Positions 21,778 to 34,501 of a stretch of 64,000 nt of DNA are shown in pieces (positions within the stretch are counted from its first letter, which is position 1; the number at the start of each line of letters is the position of its first letter). Source of the DNA: Valencia hispanica (lineage: Eukaryota > Chordata > Actinopteri > Cyprinodontiformes > Valenciidae); contig OY747716.1 in the NCBI GenBank assembly GCA_963556495.2, positions 15,220,040 to 15,284,039 of the forward strand, read 5' to 3'. The position numbers and the translations under genes were made by a program. The notes under the pieces are model-generated. The model saw only the letters and a list, made by a program, of their open reading frames with translations, had not been told where the DNA came from and did no database searches.

Positions 21778-22272
21778 CCATTGAGAGATCTTGAGCATCA
21801 TCTCAGACCTGGAGACCAACCTAATGCTCTTATCCGTGACTGTGACTGCACCATACAGAGTGGGGGTGACAGATCGCTGCAGCCTAACTACTGATGAAAG
21901 AAGAGCACATGGAGGGGGAGGCGATCAGTAAAGCACTCGTTCAGAGTCTTACCGAATTCTGATCACTTCAACTGGAGAAATGTTCCCGGACTTCAAAACT
22001 GTGGCGCTTCAGCCACCGTTACGCACAGGCGGAGTGTTCAGGCCACAGCAGGTGAAATGTTCACAATACATGTAGCTTATTAATGTACTCGACGTGTGAT
22101 GGCATGATGTGGATTCTCGGATCAGTTTGTTCGGATTGAATATTAACTAAAATGAATGAAAATGAGCTACTGAAGATATGTTATCGTTTTAAAGTTTGAC
22201 GGGTAAAAAATTGATTATGACCGGATTCGTTGGAACAACTTCAGTCAAAATGACGGACAACAAAAAGATTCT
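21778..22272 (+). repeat. Interspersed DNA repeat, copy inverted relative to 35974-36480
   Basis: This matches the reverse complement of about 35974-36480. Shared words include GGTGACAGATCGCTGCA, GATCACTTCAA and GGAGAAATGTTCC, GGCCACAGCAGGTGAAATGT, and ATTGATTATGACCGGATT, with scattered indels. No TIR is visible at this copy. It is probably the interior of a DNA transposon, since the 36-kb copy lies between possible TIRs. Confidence 0.65.
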
Positions 22273-23919
22273 CTGGTTGACAACCATGTACACACAGATG
22301 TACTGTATGGTTGCTGTTTGCAGTGAAAATGGTTTGGTTTGGATTAAATGTCCCTTCCACGTAACACTTGACCTGAAACCAGAATGTGTTAGCTTGTTAG
22401 CTTTCACCTCTTTATTTAGGATTTTATTTTTAAACAAGCTCGTGGTGATACGTCTTTTCCCTAAAGGTAAGGAAACTATTAATACTAATTAAAAAAAACA
22501 AAAAAAAATGAAAGAACCTCGCTTTCAAAAATCGGAATAAAGTTCTTTAAGAGAGGTTGATGGGTTTGTAGAAAAGCGTTGTAAATGAAGTTGTAATTAT
22601 GTTGTCCTCCTTGTGATGTGCTTCAATTTCTTCCCTTGTCTTGCAGTTGGTTTTGCAGTTCACTGGAGCGGTTACCACAGGCTTCACATTGATTTAGATG
22701 GGAGACGTCTGTGGGGAGGTTTGCAGTCAAAATGGTTTTGCTAAATGGCCATTAAGAAGAAAAAAAGGATTCCCAAGTTGGCCTCCATCTTGCTTAATGT
22801 TGGCCACTGTTAAATAACTGCAGCAGAAGAGCAGATCACACTGTTTATGAGTGAGTTCCTCCAATCTTCAGGTGGTATTGTTAAAAAGTACATTAAATCA
22901 ATGTGCCACTATAAATACTCCTTCAGCTGTACATCCTACTAATTCATCATAATGAACGTTTCTTTTTTGCAGGTCCCTCTATTGAGTATAAGTGCAACAA
23001 AAACCACTTATCTCTCAGTGGTTTGCAATATTTTCCTGTGACCCACAGATGAGGTCAGAGAGATTTGCCATTTTTTGCCAGCACTATCTGTCACAGCAGC
23101 ATTTTTAAAGGAGATGTACTATCAAAGCTTGACAGAGAACCTACTGAATGATAGACAGGCTGCAGGTGCACAGCCTTTAAGCAGTGTCCTCTGAGGTCTC
23201 TCCCTCATAGATAACATGTTGACTAAATGCATGCATAGATCAGGTTCCACGGTTTGTGCAGTCTCGGGATTGTGACCTTGTTTCGTTAGCTGTTTACAGA
23301 GAAAGACTTTACTGTAATATCCCTGAAGACGCTGTTCCAATGACAGAGATTTATGTTTAACTTCAAGGTGTGTGTGGAATGGGGGGGGGGGGATACAGCA
23401 ATTACCTGTTTTATAGTAACCAGAATATGTGGAAAAATATATATAAAGATAAAATGATTGCCTTGAGGCATGGTACATGCATCCATTATGCACTTTTTCC
23501 TATTGAAATGACCTGAAAAAAGAAAAAAGAAGAATGCATCTATTTTGCATATTGTTTATCAGAAACAAAAGCTGAGGATATTGTTCCGTGTGAACATTAG
23601 CACTGTGGGCCATGCTGGTTTTGCATTAAGGCAGAGACCTAAAATAATCATGTTTCCACTGCAAGCCGGCAGCATTCAGGAGCTGCAATTGCTTGCCTGT
23701 TCACAGAAACATGGTTCGTTGTTTGAGATTAGCATCCGGTCCTTCTGATATTAACATATAAGATAGCGGACTGACGGTAACAATAAGAGTACATGTCTAG
23801 TACAAGTCTCCAGGACTTATGTCGTAAAAGTTGCCTTAGGAATTTGTAGTTTCTTCCATTGCTGTGTAAAGTTATCCATAGATACTTCATGAATTAATTT
23901 CATATGTTCGTTTTCTATA
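22273..23919. other. Unassigned non-coding sequence with a G12 run
   Basis: I see no coding or repeat signal except a run of 12 G at 23381-23392 and A-rich stretches near 22490-22510. Confidence 0.5.
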
Positions 23920-24060
23920 GTCTTGCCAAAGTATGCTTACTTCTTAAACTTTTCCACATTTTGTGGCATTACAACCACAAATTTCAATACATTTATTGGA
24001 ATGTTATGTTGCTGAAGAACACAAAGTGGTGCATAATTGTAAAATAGAAGGATGGGGTGA
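23920..24060. mobile_element. Tc1-type terminal repeat remnant
   Basis: CTTGCCAAAGTATGCTTACT is followed by AACTTTTCCACATTTTGTGG and CATTACAACCACAAATTTCA. This is the order of words found in the terminal repeats of the 16.7-18.1 kb Tc1 and its relatives, here divergent. It is probably one end of the decayed element whose transposase piece lies at 24450-24860. Confidence 0.65.
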
Positions 24061-24254
24061 AAAGTTAATTATTAGTTGTTTTCGCATTCATGTTATGCAT
24101 GTTTTAATTATTTTGGACATGATACTGTGTTAGCTTGGGAATAGCATGAGGGCATTGAGTAATTTTTTTTAACATAAAGTAAACCATGTATGGCTGCCAT
24201 TATTTTGGTCTTAAAATCTACACCCTGCTCTCTTATTTTTGACTTGCTCTCAGG

Positions 24255-24385
24255 TGATGATGACTTGACTTTCATTTGACGATTCTTTTTGGGACTTGGC
24301 CTGTAGGACCTAGCGACTTGACTTGGACTCATTCACTAAGGGCTCAAGTGTGACTTGGACTGGAGAGATGGTGACTTGACTATAA
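24255..24385. repeat. GACTTGACTTGGAC-type fragment
   Basis: Several GACTTGACTTGGAC and TGTGACTTGGACT words resemble the subterminal sequence and minisatellite of the hAT at 8269-11391. It is probably a fragment of the same hAT family lying between Tc1 remnants. No TIR or target duplication is found. Confidence 0.5.
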
Positions 24386-24449
24386 CACTACTTTGGGTCA
24401 ACACCTTGAAGAACCATTCTAACATATCGATATCCTTAGCTTTGAATCT

Positions 24450-24860
24450 TTTCTGTTGTAGCTCTGGTCATGTATTTAGTGTTGTCTGGATTACCCCGTG
24501 TCTACTATCACCTTTTATTCATCTTCCAGTTATCTCTGACCAGCTTCCCCGTTCCTGCTGAAGGAAAGCAACCCCACAGCATGATGCTGCCAACACCATA
24601 TTACACTGCAGGTATGATTTGTGAAGTGGTATGAAGTGTTAGTTTTTTGCCACACAGCATGTTGCAAATTGCGCAAAAAGAGCAACTTTGGTAGTTTTTG
24701 CTCTGTCCCCCATATCCCTGACTTTTTATGGCTTTCTTCTTGCCACTCTCCCACAAATGGCAGATTTGTGGAGGGTCAGCAACTTATCCCACTTAAGATA
24801 GAGATCTCTGAAGTTCATCTAAGCCTAGAATGGGTCCCATGGCTATTTCTCTGATCTTGA
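24450..24860 (-). pseudogene. Tc1 transposase remnant
   Basis: On the plus strand this carries CCAGTTATCTCTGACCAGCT, CAGCATGATGCTGCCAACAC, and TGGCTTTCTTCTTGCCACTC. These are antisense counterparts of the catalytic core of Tc1 transposases. On the minus strand, 24530-24754 gives GEWQEESHKKSG and then KTNTSYHF, with many shifts. A second similar antisense word set near 25100-25180 suggests a duplication or a second fragment. No catalytic triad can be assembled. Confidence 0.7.
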
Positions 24861-25205
24861 TTATGTCCCTAACCTGGCCTGTGAATACAGGGGGACAGGC
24901 AGCTCTGTTAAGCTTTCTAACTCATCCATTTTCAGATGATAGCTCTAACTGTGCCCTGTGAGACGTTCATAGTTTGAGGTTTTGTTTTATAACCTAACCC
25001 TGCTTCCATCCATGCACTTGAAACGTAGGAGGATACCAAGCCAACAGTAAGTGAGAAGACAAGCTGGAAGCTGAGATAGAGCCGGTTTGTGATGGTTACA
25101 ACTTATGCGATGGCTTCCTTCTTGCACTACTCCATAAAGAACAGATTTGTGGAAGGCAACTGATATTTGTCAAACTATTTTCCCAACTGAGCAGTTGATT
25201 CCTGC

Positions 25206-25896
25206 TAATAAAGGCAATAACAAGGTCAGCCTTCTATCACCTGAAAAACATTTCTAGGATTAAAGGACTGATGGACAGGACCTAAAAAAACTCATCCATG
25301 CGTTTATCTTTAGTCTGATTGATTACTACAACGGCGTCCTCACAGGTCTGCCTAAAAAGTCAGTTGGACAGCTGCAGCTGATCCAGAATGCTGCTGCTCG
25401 TGTTCCTCACTAGAACCAGGATAGTAGAGCACATCACCTTACACTGGCTCCCTGTAGCTCAGAGAATAGATTTCAAAATAATTTTACTAGTTTATAAATC
25501 ATTGTATGGCTTAGTACCAAAGTGTGTTGAAGATCTACTGTTACTATACCAACCCCACCAGACCACTCAGGTCATCTAATTCCTGTCTACTCAACATCCC
25601 TAGAATCAGAACCAAACATGGAGAAGCAGCTTTCAGTTTCTATGCTCCTCTAATCTGGAACAAACTTCCAGAAAACTGCAAAGCTGCTGAAACACTGAGT
25701 TCTTTTAAATCACAACTAAAAACGTATCTGTTTAGAACAAGTATCATATAGTGGGTGCTTCATTATTCATTGTTTTTACTTTATATGCTTTGTCCGTGTT
25801 TTACTGCTATTTTTATTTTACCCACTAATCATGTAAAGCACTTTGAATCACCTTGTTGTTGAAAGTGTGCTATACAAATAAAATTCCCTTGCCTTG
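25206..25896 (+). mobile_element. L2-type LINE, 5'-truncated
   Basis: The element begins in the ORF2 C-terminal region (AAGGCAATAACAAGGTCAGC, also present in the 5.4-7.2 kb copy at about 6412) and ends with GTGTGCTATACAAATAAAAT and a short CCTTGCC tail. It is colinear with the 6.4-7.16 kb segment, with small deletions. It lacks the reverse-transcriptase domain. Confidence 0.82.
25388..25751 (+). pseudogene. L2 ORF2 C-terminus in two frames
   Basis: The first frame (25388-25579) gives HITLHWLPVAQRIDFKIILL and then VYKSLYGLVPKCVEDLL. The second frame (25524-25751) gives RPLRSSNSCLLNIPRIRTKH, then EAAFSFYAPLIWNKLPENCK. One frameshift near 25550 separates them. These motifs match the equivalent part of the 5.4-7.0 kb copy. 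Without catalytic domains this is a dead tail fragment. Confidence 0.8.
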
Positions 25897-28387
25897 TTCA
25901 GTTGCCATGGACCTCTGCTTTAAACTACTTCACAGCTTCATCCCTGACTTGTCTGCTTTGCTCCTTGGTCTTCACGCTGCTGTTTGTTCACTAACGTTCT
26001 CCAACAAACCTCTGAGGCCTTCACAGAACAGATGGATTTATACTGAGATTAAATTAGAAACAGATGAGCTCTGTTAACCAATTAGATGTTTCTGAAAGCA
26101 GTTGGTTGCCCTGGATATTATTTAGAGGGCTGAGTACACGCACAACACTTTTGCATTTTTATTAGTGAATTGTTTTAAAAATGTATCTTTTTTCCACTCC
26201 CGACACATTTTTTGCACTACTTTGTGTTGCTCTAACTCAAGACATCCCAATAAAATGCATTGAAGCTTGTGGTTCTGATTATTTCCTGTAATCAACTATG
26301 TTTAAAGTCTATTAGCATTATCGTTTCATTCCTTAAACAAACCAAGTTGCATTTTAAATCTACTAGCATTATTGTTCTCTGTCCTGCCTTTGATGTCGAT
26401 AGAAAGGTGCATCGAATTCGGCCAAGATCGAGACGTGACTGGTCCTAATGGGTCAGCAGGAAATAGAAAGGAATAAAGCAGATCATCAGCGAGCAACAGA
26501 CAGATAAACGAGGAGCAGGTTGAAGGAGGAAGTCCGTGGTAGTTGCCTCCGGTGGCGATATCTCTGCAGAGCAGACACGATGCTTGAGAGGATTTGGCAG
26601 ACAGTGCTGGCTGGTGAGAAGCATTCACACTGCAGGGTGGATACTGAAGCTGCCTCAGCTGCTAACAAATATCTACAGTAAGCAATTCCAAGGGGTTTTG
26701 TAAACGAGACAGCTTAGGTCTTCTCTCTCACCTAAAAACTGTTGCCCTCGGTGCTTCGAGTCAAGCCTGACACATCGGTTGCATTCATAAGAAATTACAC
26801 ATGGATCCTCAAACAATCCTGAAACAAACAACACTGAGTCCGATAGCCCTATCCTGACAAAGCGCCCCAAATAAAGTCTACCCGAAACCCCGGATGGACA
26901 GAACATGAGCTGTCACCGCACCCCTTTATCGTCCTCCGCAGCATTTCTTCCATCCCTTATTTTCCTCCCCTCTTACCCACCTTCCCCACTTTCCCTTGGG
27001 TTTTGAGCATTTTAAGCCACGAATATAATCTTCAACCACCCAGCCGGCTCTAAGCCTCAAAGAGTCACCCAGATATGGGCAGATGGAGGTGAGCTATCTG
27101 GCTAACCTGTTACTGTGGGCCTGAAGCGATAATCATTTCAGTGTGTGGGGTGTGGGTTTTTTTTATTAGCCCTGTTATGGTAACATTTATCTGCCTTATC
27201 ATGCTTGGCAGATCCATCGGTGAGAAGGATGAAGACAAGGAAAACAGGGACAGGGGGCAGAAAAAAGAATCAGCTGATAAGCGTCCCTCCCCAGGGACAG
27301 ATGGGTCTGGATTTAAAAAAAGTGCTTTCTTTTAGAAGAAACTTTGGGGGATTAAGGTTAGTTGCCTCCCCCCCCCCCCCCCCCCCCCCATCCCCCCCGC
27401 CATTTCTATTCAACCTGCACCTCATCTCACCTTACCTTATCCTCCTTCCTCCGCCAACGAGACGCATAAGCCTATATGAGCCGTGCAATATGTGTTCAAG
27501 TCACCTTCGGCTCCACCCCAAAGTTCTACCTCAGCGTTCTTTTCCAACACCAGCAACATACTGCACTTCTCCCATTACTCCTCATCATGTGTTGCTCAAA
27601 ACATGGGTGAGGCAACAGTGAGAGGCATTTTTACATAGTTTCCACTCCAAAACTTATTTCATGACAGAAACGTTTCCAGGCATGAAGGGAAAGAGCAAAC
27701 CTACGCTTTCAAACAGCCGTTTCTGCTGGTTTATAGTCGACCTACTGGGCAAGTCTGAGGTGATTCGGAAAGCTCCAATTGATATTTTATGCACGGCATG
27801 TGTGGTGTTACAGCATTACTGTAATATTTTATGGATGACAGACCTGGATTTCAGTCTCTTGGCATCTGCAGGTAGTCCTCTCAGGGCTGTTTCATTCTCT
27901 TACATCAGTTGTGTTGCCACCGGTTTGAATTCATCCTGAAACCCCAATTTTTTTCTTCTTTTTCAATATTTGTTACAAGGATTATGAAAAAAGTTAGGGA
28001 AAGCCAAAAAGTTCACATGCCTCTAAAATGAAAAGGACACACTTAGTCATACTGAAATCTATTTATAAATCCTATTCATCATTAATGTCATACAATATAC
28101 TGTAATTTCCTCATTCAATAATTCATCTTATGTCACAGCACTGGCTATGTGGTAATTCTTTGACTGGGAGCATCAACTATGTGGGTGGCAACTATGAAGG
28201 AGTTCAACACTTATGCCTGGAAGAAAAGAACAACATATGGTAGGGTAAATGGGGCTGACCCATCCAGTTAGTTATGGCAAACCGCTCTACAATGGACACA
28301 TGTTGACAGCAGTTGTTTCATTTATGGTTACTTGTGGCTATAGAATCAACTTACAATACTTTATTTTAGATTCGAGATTGGTCAAGT
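25897..28387. other. Unassigned non-coding sequence with a C22 run
   Basis: Mostly unassigned. A run of about 22 C at 27368-27389 is followed by a shorter C run. The Ser/Pro-rich ORFs around it come from composition bias. No splice-flanked ORF is convincing. Confidence 0.45.
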
Positions 28388-28388
28388 T

Positions 28389-28500
28389 TACAGCGCTGTG
28401 AAAAAGTACGGTATGAACTAGGGGATGTAACGGTACATTCGTATATGTATTCATATTTTTCGGTACAGTCCTGTCAGTTTATCCAGGGGATATATGCAGA
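28389..28500. mobile_element. Fragments of a Tc1-type end and a hAT-like end
   Basis: TACAGCGCTGTGAAAAAGTA (28389) resembles a Tc1-family terminal sequence. A few bases later, CTAGGGGATGTAACGGTACA (28418) resembles the terminus of a common vertebrate hAT-type MITE. Neither has a visible partner end, so these are broken ends abutting one another. Confidence 0.5.
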
Positions 28501-28986
28501 TGAAACTGTTATGAAAGAGTTAGATGGCAGAGATTCCATTTGTTTAGAACCGACAGCATTCACGTGACGGTATGACTGAATTGGACTGTGTGTTGTTGTT
28601 TTTTCATTTCATGTAATAAAATCATGTAATTAAAAAAAAATGTTTTACTGTTAATGTGTAAACATTAGCTTGCGTGTGGCAGAGATGGTCTTCTGTGCCA
28701 CAATCTGCAGATTATCTCTACAGGGCAATCCCACCAGTCTACTCTAAAATATTTTGTAGGTTTTTTTTGTACACTAGCACCTTATGATGTATCCAGTAAT
28801 GTCATAGTGAACACAGTTAGCTTAGAAATCTAAACAAACCACAGTAGTAAAAGATTTCGCTCTGCAGACTTGTCTACCCACACTCCATTGTAACCTCAGC
28901 AGGTCTACTAATGGCTCGGTTAGGTGTAGGCCAGGCTGATCACAGCGATTTATGTTTGTAGAGAGACGTTGGGCGAGCTTAGGACA

Positions 28987-29211
28987 CAGGTGTCCAACTC
29001 CAGTCCTCAAGGGCCGGTATCCTGAAACCTTTAGACATGTCTCTGTTTCAACACACCTGAATCAAATAATTAGGTCATCAACAGGACCCAATGGAACCTA
29101 ACTGCCTGCTGAGGAGACAATTTGACCATTTGATTCAGGTGTGTTGGACCAGGAACTCATCTTAAGAGTTGCAGGACACCGGCCCTCGAGGACTGGAGTT
29201 TGACATCCCTG
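28987..29211. mobile_element. 225-bp hAT-type MITE
   Basis: TIRs of about 38 bases: the left starts CAGGTGTCCAACTCCAGTCC, and the right, reverse complemented, starts CAGGGATGTCAAACTCCAGT. Both continue with CTC-x-AGGGCCGG. Interior halves are also related (TGATTCAGGTGTGTTGGA versus TCAACACACCTGAATCAAA). Flanks TTAGGACA and ATTAGGCA look like an 8-bp duplication with a one-base indel. It has no coding capacity. A related copy is at 53076-53270. Confidence 0.75.
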
Positions 29212-32200
29212 CATTAGGCAGAGCTTTTTCTATTTTTTACGATGACGGCAGAGCTGTAATGGAGCAAAACAACAAAGATGGCAGCTGCTCAGGAAAGGCG
29301 CGCGCTTGAGCTGCTTTGGCGTCAGCTTTGGACGATTTAGACTTGGCCTTTTCTGTGAGAGATGAGCAGATAGAGGCACTTAGAGACTGATTTTTCGTCT
29401 CTGTGAATGTTAATTTCTCTGATTGGTCCCAGCACTGTTGTATTGCATGTAGAGACAGTTTGATAGACAACCGAAGATTCCGCCCCTAGGACTGAGCTCT
29501 GTCTATCGGTCGTGGGCAGACTATATATTTATATAGTGGTTTTATGGGGTGGTTTGCAAGGCTAAAACATAGTTACACATTGTTACAAGCAAAACAGATT
29601 CAGTTTGATTTCAAAAATAATAATTTTTGGATTTTGGACATGGAAGTAGAGTTTACTTTTGAGAGCTACGAGCTCGAATACAGTTAGGGAGGAACAGTTG
29701 CAAAAACAATAACCTATTCCCTTTAAACTACAAAAGTCTGAATCAGTATTCATCTAGCTGCTAACTTATCTTGCAATCACCTTGAGTCCAATTGGTCCTA
29801 TGAGCTTTCTCCCAGTGAGGACTGATTGTCATCAGCCATAAAGCACTGACAGTGATTTCTCTTTAATAGCTGATCCAGCATGTCACCAGTCGCGCTATAA
29901 CTTGCAGCTTGATATCCAGCAGACTGAACCGTTTGACAGCCCTGACAGCTACTGTCACCCTCAGTCAAAATAATAACATCCCAGCAATCAGCTGGAGATG
30001 AAAGAGCTCCAGCTTCCCGATTATATGCACACGGGACTGAAACTCTGCTGAGCATCTGCTGAAGTCGCGAACTTAAAGAAAGACGGGGGGGGAGAAAGTG
30101 CAGGTGATCCGTACCTCCACTCCACATCCAGAAATAAAGGTCGTTCCGCTTAGCGCCTCTCCCTGTGCAGAATCGCACTTTGAAGTGTTTAGCTGTGTTT
30201 AACACTCCTATTATGCTGCAGGGCAGAGATAACTTTCGACACACCAATATGCGATGTCCCCCCCCCCCCCCTTTTTTTTCTTCTTTCTGTCTCTGTTTTC
30301 TTCTCTCAGAGGCGCCGCGACTGTTGCTATCTGCACCTAATGCTGTAATTAATTCTCTGACACCCCTTTCATCTCAATAGTGTAAATTATTCCTCTGTCT
30401 GCCTCTAGGTATTAGCTAACACTCTTTATTAAAAAAAAAAATAGTGAGGTGAAAATTAAATCTCTTTAAGAAAGAAAGGCTAATATGCATGAGAGGAATT
30501 ATGTCTGACAGCTTCATTTCGTTTAAAAAAAAAAACTTTTTAATGCCTTCAATTCATTTAACTTTCTGATCGTCTACAGGTTGCATTGAAAATGCAATTT
30601 CCAGACACATAACAAGGACAAAATAAGACTTTTGGTAAACAAACGTTTTGTTTAAAACAGAAAACTGCATTAATCCACCTCAGTGAGTGGATTGGAGAAA
30701 GGAATGCTCTTGCTGAAGCAGTAACAATGTGATTTGCCTTTCTTTTTTCTACCATTAGCTAATAAAAAAGCAGAGCATGTGCAGAAAAATGTCAAAAATG
30801 AGACAAATGTTGTATGGTAGAGAGGGCCTCTTTGTCATGCCAAAGGAAAGTGAAGTGCTTTGTTCTGCAGCATGCTGCTATGCTAAGACCCAGGTTGTCA
30901 GTGTGTTTGGTATGGCTGTAGATTTTGCTTTTTACTCCTGTCTGTGTTTCCTTAAAACATTAAATGCGTTCAAAGGGAAGATATATCATTTTTTTAAGGT
31001 GGATATTTTGTATCTTTACGTCAGTGAATCAGGGGATGTGGATCATTGAACTCTAAATTTGGCAAACAAGAAGGAGATCCTTCCAAGATTTTAATGCACC
31101 TCTGTAGCTAAGAGTTGTTGAAAGCAGAAGTATCTGTTCCTTTGAAAGATTAGTTCAGGCTTGTTAAATGCAGTACTGATAAATGGTTAAAGCCATTTAA
31201 TATCTTACTGTCTTCATTTAGTACAAGATCGCCTAATCCGAACTGGAGCTAATGGCTATTAGGAGAGAGGCCAGGACTTGAGCAGTTTTCTCGCTTTTTA
31301 AAGATTTCTAAAAGACACAAAAGAATTTTCCCAAAACATATTTTTATGAAACGTCTAAATCGTTTTTATGTTTGTGTTCGACTATTAACTACAGATAAAC
31401 TGGAAAATGGAGGAAGCAGAGAGTGCACCACCAGTGATATTTCTTTGAGAAACATGTTTTGTCAGCATATAAAGCAATGTCAGAGTAGGTATCTGATATA
31501 AAAGTGAAAGTGGCAAAAAAAGGAAAATATTAAAGCTGTTTAAGTGAATGTATTGATATTTGTCTTGTTTTTGATAAGTAGTTACCCTGGAAAGTCTTTG
31601 CATCTTCAATTCTTTGGAAGTGTCTCACACACCGCTTTCTCACTTTATTTGCCATTTGGATTATTTGGCTAAAATCAACAACTAGCATAACTGGGTCCAA
31701 GATTAAAGCAAACATCTACCACCTTAAAACACCTCTAATTTTAAAAAGAGCAGTACATGCTAACACAATATTGAGAGCTTTTAAACCATCATCACGCTTT
31801 CAATGGGTGGTTGTTGTTTTTTTACACAATATCCAATGAATATGTAGACATGAAACTGATGTGCTAGCTGTCTAATACGTAAGTAAAATGGTAGCCTATT
31901 AAAGTGAATTAGATTTAACAGTGGTTTGAATGATTAAAATTTGATCAGAAAAAATATTCACTGGGATCTGTGTAAAAAAAATTATCAAAAGCAAACTTGA
32001 CAGTTTAGGCGCTTATTATAAAGTTGTTTAGACGGAAATTCACTTTAAGACTTGTTTGTTAGCTTCGGCCTCTGGACCCAACTAATCTGGATGTATGCAT
32101 GAAGATGAAGTATTAACTGCTTATAACATTTTAAATCACATGAAAAAAATCCTGAAATATCGTTAATTTCATCCTAGCTCAACCATGTTGTTGAAGGGAG

Positions 32201-33572
32201 AAACGAGAATGAGAAATACAGAAGACATCAGTAAATTTGAGAATGCTGGGATTTGTGGAAGCATACGTCTTGACGTCTACCCCACCAAATATCACACAGG
32301 AACCTTCCACTGAAGCGCTGTCTGGCAGAGAACCACTAGCAAGCTTTCCCTAAATCTCATTTGCCTTAGTAAGTTTTACCGCTCACTGTTTTGCCTTCAT
32401 TTTTACCATTTGGACACACTTCATCGGGATCCAAATCCTTTTTCTTAATCCTGCCTGTCTTCGCCTCACCACCTCTTCCTCTCTCTTTTTCTGTGGAGCT
32501 GTCTTGTTTCTCTGACACAGATCAACAGAGGTGGAAGCACAGCATTAGACCCCTCCACATCACTACTAGTCTGGACGAATTCAACCAATGGCGCTGCTGA
32601 TCTCGGTCTCAAACCTTCACTGCCTCATCACAATTTAAGCATGATGGACATACTGTAGCTTCGACCTATGGAGGAATTTGCAGAAAAATGATAAGAAATC
32701 CCGATTCATAGGAAACTTTGTTCTGATCATCCATATATGAATAGCTTCTTGACATGCATCTTTTAACACAAACACATTTAAACTTGACTGGATTGACCCT
32801 GGTACCTTCTCTCTCATACCTAAATCTCACTGTTCTATGGCAAAAACCACAAGGAATTTCATGCATGCTGATGCAGTTAATGGCTGCCACCTGAGCGCTG
32901 CCATCTGCAAAATCGTGCTGAAGTTGGAGGAGAAAATGCATCAGAGTTCAAATAAGCTGCCCCATCACTTGTGGGCATGAACTCTCTGGAAATTTTCCTT
33001 TAGCCTTCTATCTGTCCCACCAGCTGGCATTCCATCACTGACCTGCAATAAAGTCGACACAGTCAACCGAACTGTGTCCAAAGGACAAATGAATCCAATT
33101 ATCCCAGCTACTTCCAGCTGTCCCCCTACATTTCCATAGGGTGAGGTCACTGCATCATTGCTGCTTTTTTGGCTTGTTTACTTGCAAGAGGAGAGTTGAT
33201 CAGAACTGTTGGCACAGCACATCAATCACAAACAACAATGCTGACCAAGACAAAGGATATAAAACATTAAACCAGTTTTTTAGAATTAAAGTGTTTCTAG
33301 GCAAGCAGGGAAACTTGGTTTCCAGTCATGCTGATAAGAATGGTCTTTGGGTGAAACTTCTCTATAAAGAGAAAAAAAGAGTTGAAGCAGTATCAAATAT
33401 CTTTAGGGGATTTTGGTGATCTCATAAAGTAAAAAGGGTTCTCAGCATTACCTTTCAATCCTGATAACATCAGTGTCTGGAAGTAAAAGAATTAACTATT
33501 CATTCATTGTCCAAACCTGCTTTTCCTCACAGGGTCATGGGGGGCTTGATTCCCGTCCTTAGCGGTCATTAG
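29212..33572. other. Unassigned non-coding sequence
   Basis: No transposon ends or exons recognised. It contains a C14 run (30258-30271) and a lightly structured AT-rich stretch at 30300-30560 that could be regulatory. No ORF exceeds chance expectation. Confidence 0.45.
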
Positions 33573-34211
33573 CCGTTTTCAGACAGAAGTTCTGGAATAT
33601 TTGCGGATAATTCCATCCGGTCTTTAACCGCAGGTGTGTTTTCAAATTCACCACTTTTTTCCAGAACATTGCCTTTCGGCTGCTTTCACACAGCAAGAAA
33701 TGTACCGGAGGATCCTGATGAATGTCTGTGGGGTGGGGGGTGCGGGGGTTGTATGTGGATATGACGTTAACTTAGTGCAGCGGCCGTACATGTAATTTCC
33801 CCAAACAAATGGATTATTGCAAGGATGGTCGACGAAACAGCAGATCTACTCACAGTGCTCGTCTTTGTGATGTGTGCAATTTTGTGCACATGGAAACGCT
33901 TAAGAGACATCGATGAAGAAGCTGAAAGGAAAATAGTGACATTTATACGTCATCAATGTGTGCGCTCACAGCCTTCCCTGCCCCTCTCCCCTTTTCCCCA
34001 GCGCCCCACACCCCTTTAGCTTTCCCGGACCATTACCTGACTGTCTGAATGCAAACACCATACCGCAATAGTCAGTTCTTGTTACTAGGTCTTCTTCCGT
34101 AAAATTACCGGTAAAGGGTATCCAGACAAAGTCCGGAAGGTTGCTTTCAGACACAAAAGCAAAACAGACGAAGTCCAGAAAATTACAGTTTTTCATGGCC
34201 TGTTTGAAAGG
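33573..34211. repeat. Probable DNA-transposon remnant with short imperfect TIRs
   Basis: The left end is about GCCGTTTTCAGACAGAAG. The right end, reverse complemented, is about GCACCTTTCAAACAGGCC. The words TTTCAGACA and GTCCGGAA recur inside. It encloses an ORF at 33825. No target duplication can be shown, so border and superfamily are uncertain. Confidence 0.4.
33825..34019 (+). CDS. 64-aa ORF with one hydrophobic segment, unrecognised
   Basis: ATG 33825 starts MVDETADLLTVLVFVMCAIL, giving a hydrophobic stretch at about residues 8-22. A charged helix-like segment follows (KRLRDIDEEAERK), then a Pro-rich end that is probably read-through. It lies between possible TIRs, so it is more likely transposon first-exon sequence than a host gene. 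I do not recognise it. Confidence 0.25.
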   Translation: MVDETADLLTVLVFVMCAILCTWKRLRDIDEEAERKIVTFIRHQCVRSQPSLPLSPFPQRPTPL

Positions 34212-34290
34212 TGCTATTGAGCAATATTTGGGGTAGGCGGCTCCACCAGTCAATCACAGGGCAAGAAGTAATTAGAGTCCGTTAAATAAT

Positions 34291-34501
34291 GGGCCAGTTT
34301 CCACTAACTTAGGGGTAATTTTACCAGCCCTTCATGATATGCGCGTGTCTCCATCTCACTGGGCCAGCCTGAAATGACCACTTTCCGGGCCATTTCAGGA
34401 ACCAAACGAGTACCTGCCTTTGGGTATGTACTTTAAAATGGCCCGGTAAAGTTGCTGAGCAGGATTTATGGTTAACTCATGGTTGTACCTCAGTGGGAAA
34501 C
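34291..34501. repeat. Probable small inverted-repeat element
   Basis: The ends GGGCCAGTTTCCACT and AGTGGGAAAC (reverse complement GTTTCCCACT) are weakly inverted, and the interior repeats GGGCCA/TGGCCC words. It is a possible MITE of about 210 bp, borders approximate. A word near 34400 (CAAACGAGTACCTG) resembles one near 54262. Confidence 0.4.

Noticed and set aside
29798..30247. 149-aa minus-strand ORF
   Set aside because: No domain, no repeat match, no splice context, and a composition expected by chance in an AT/GC mixed stretch.
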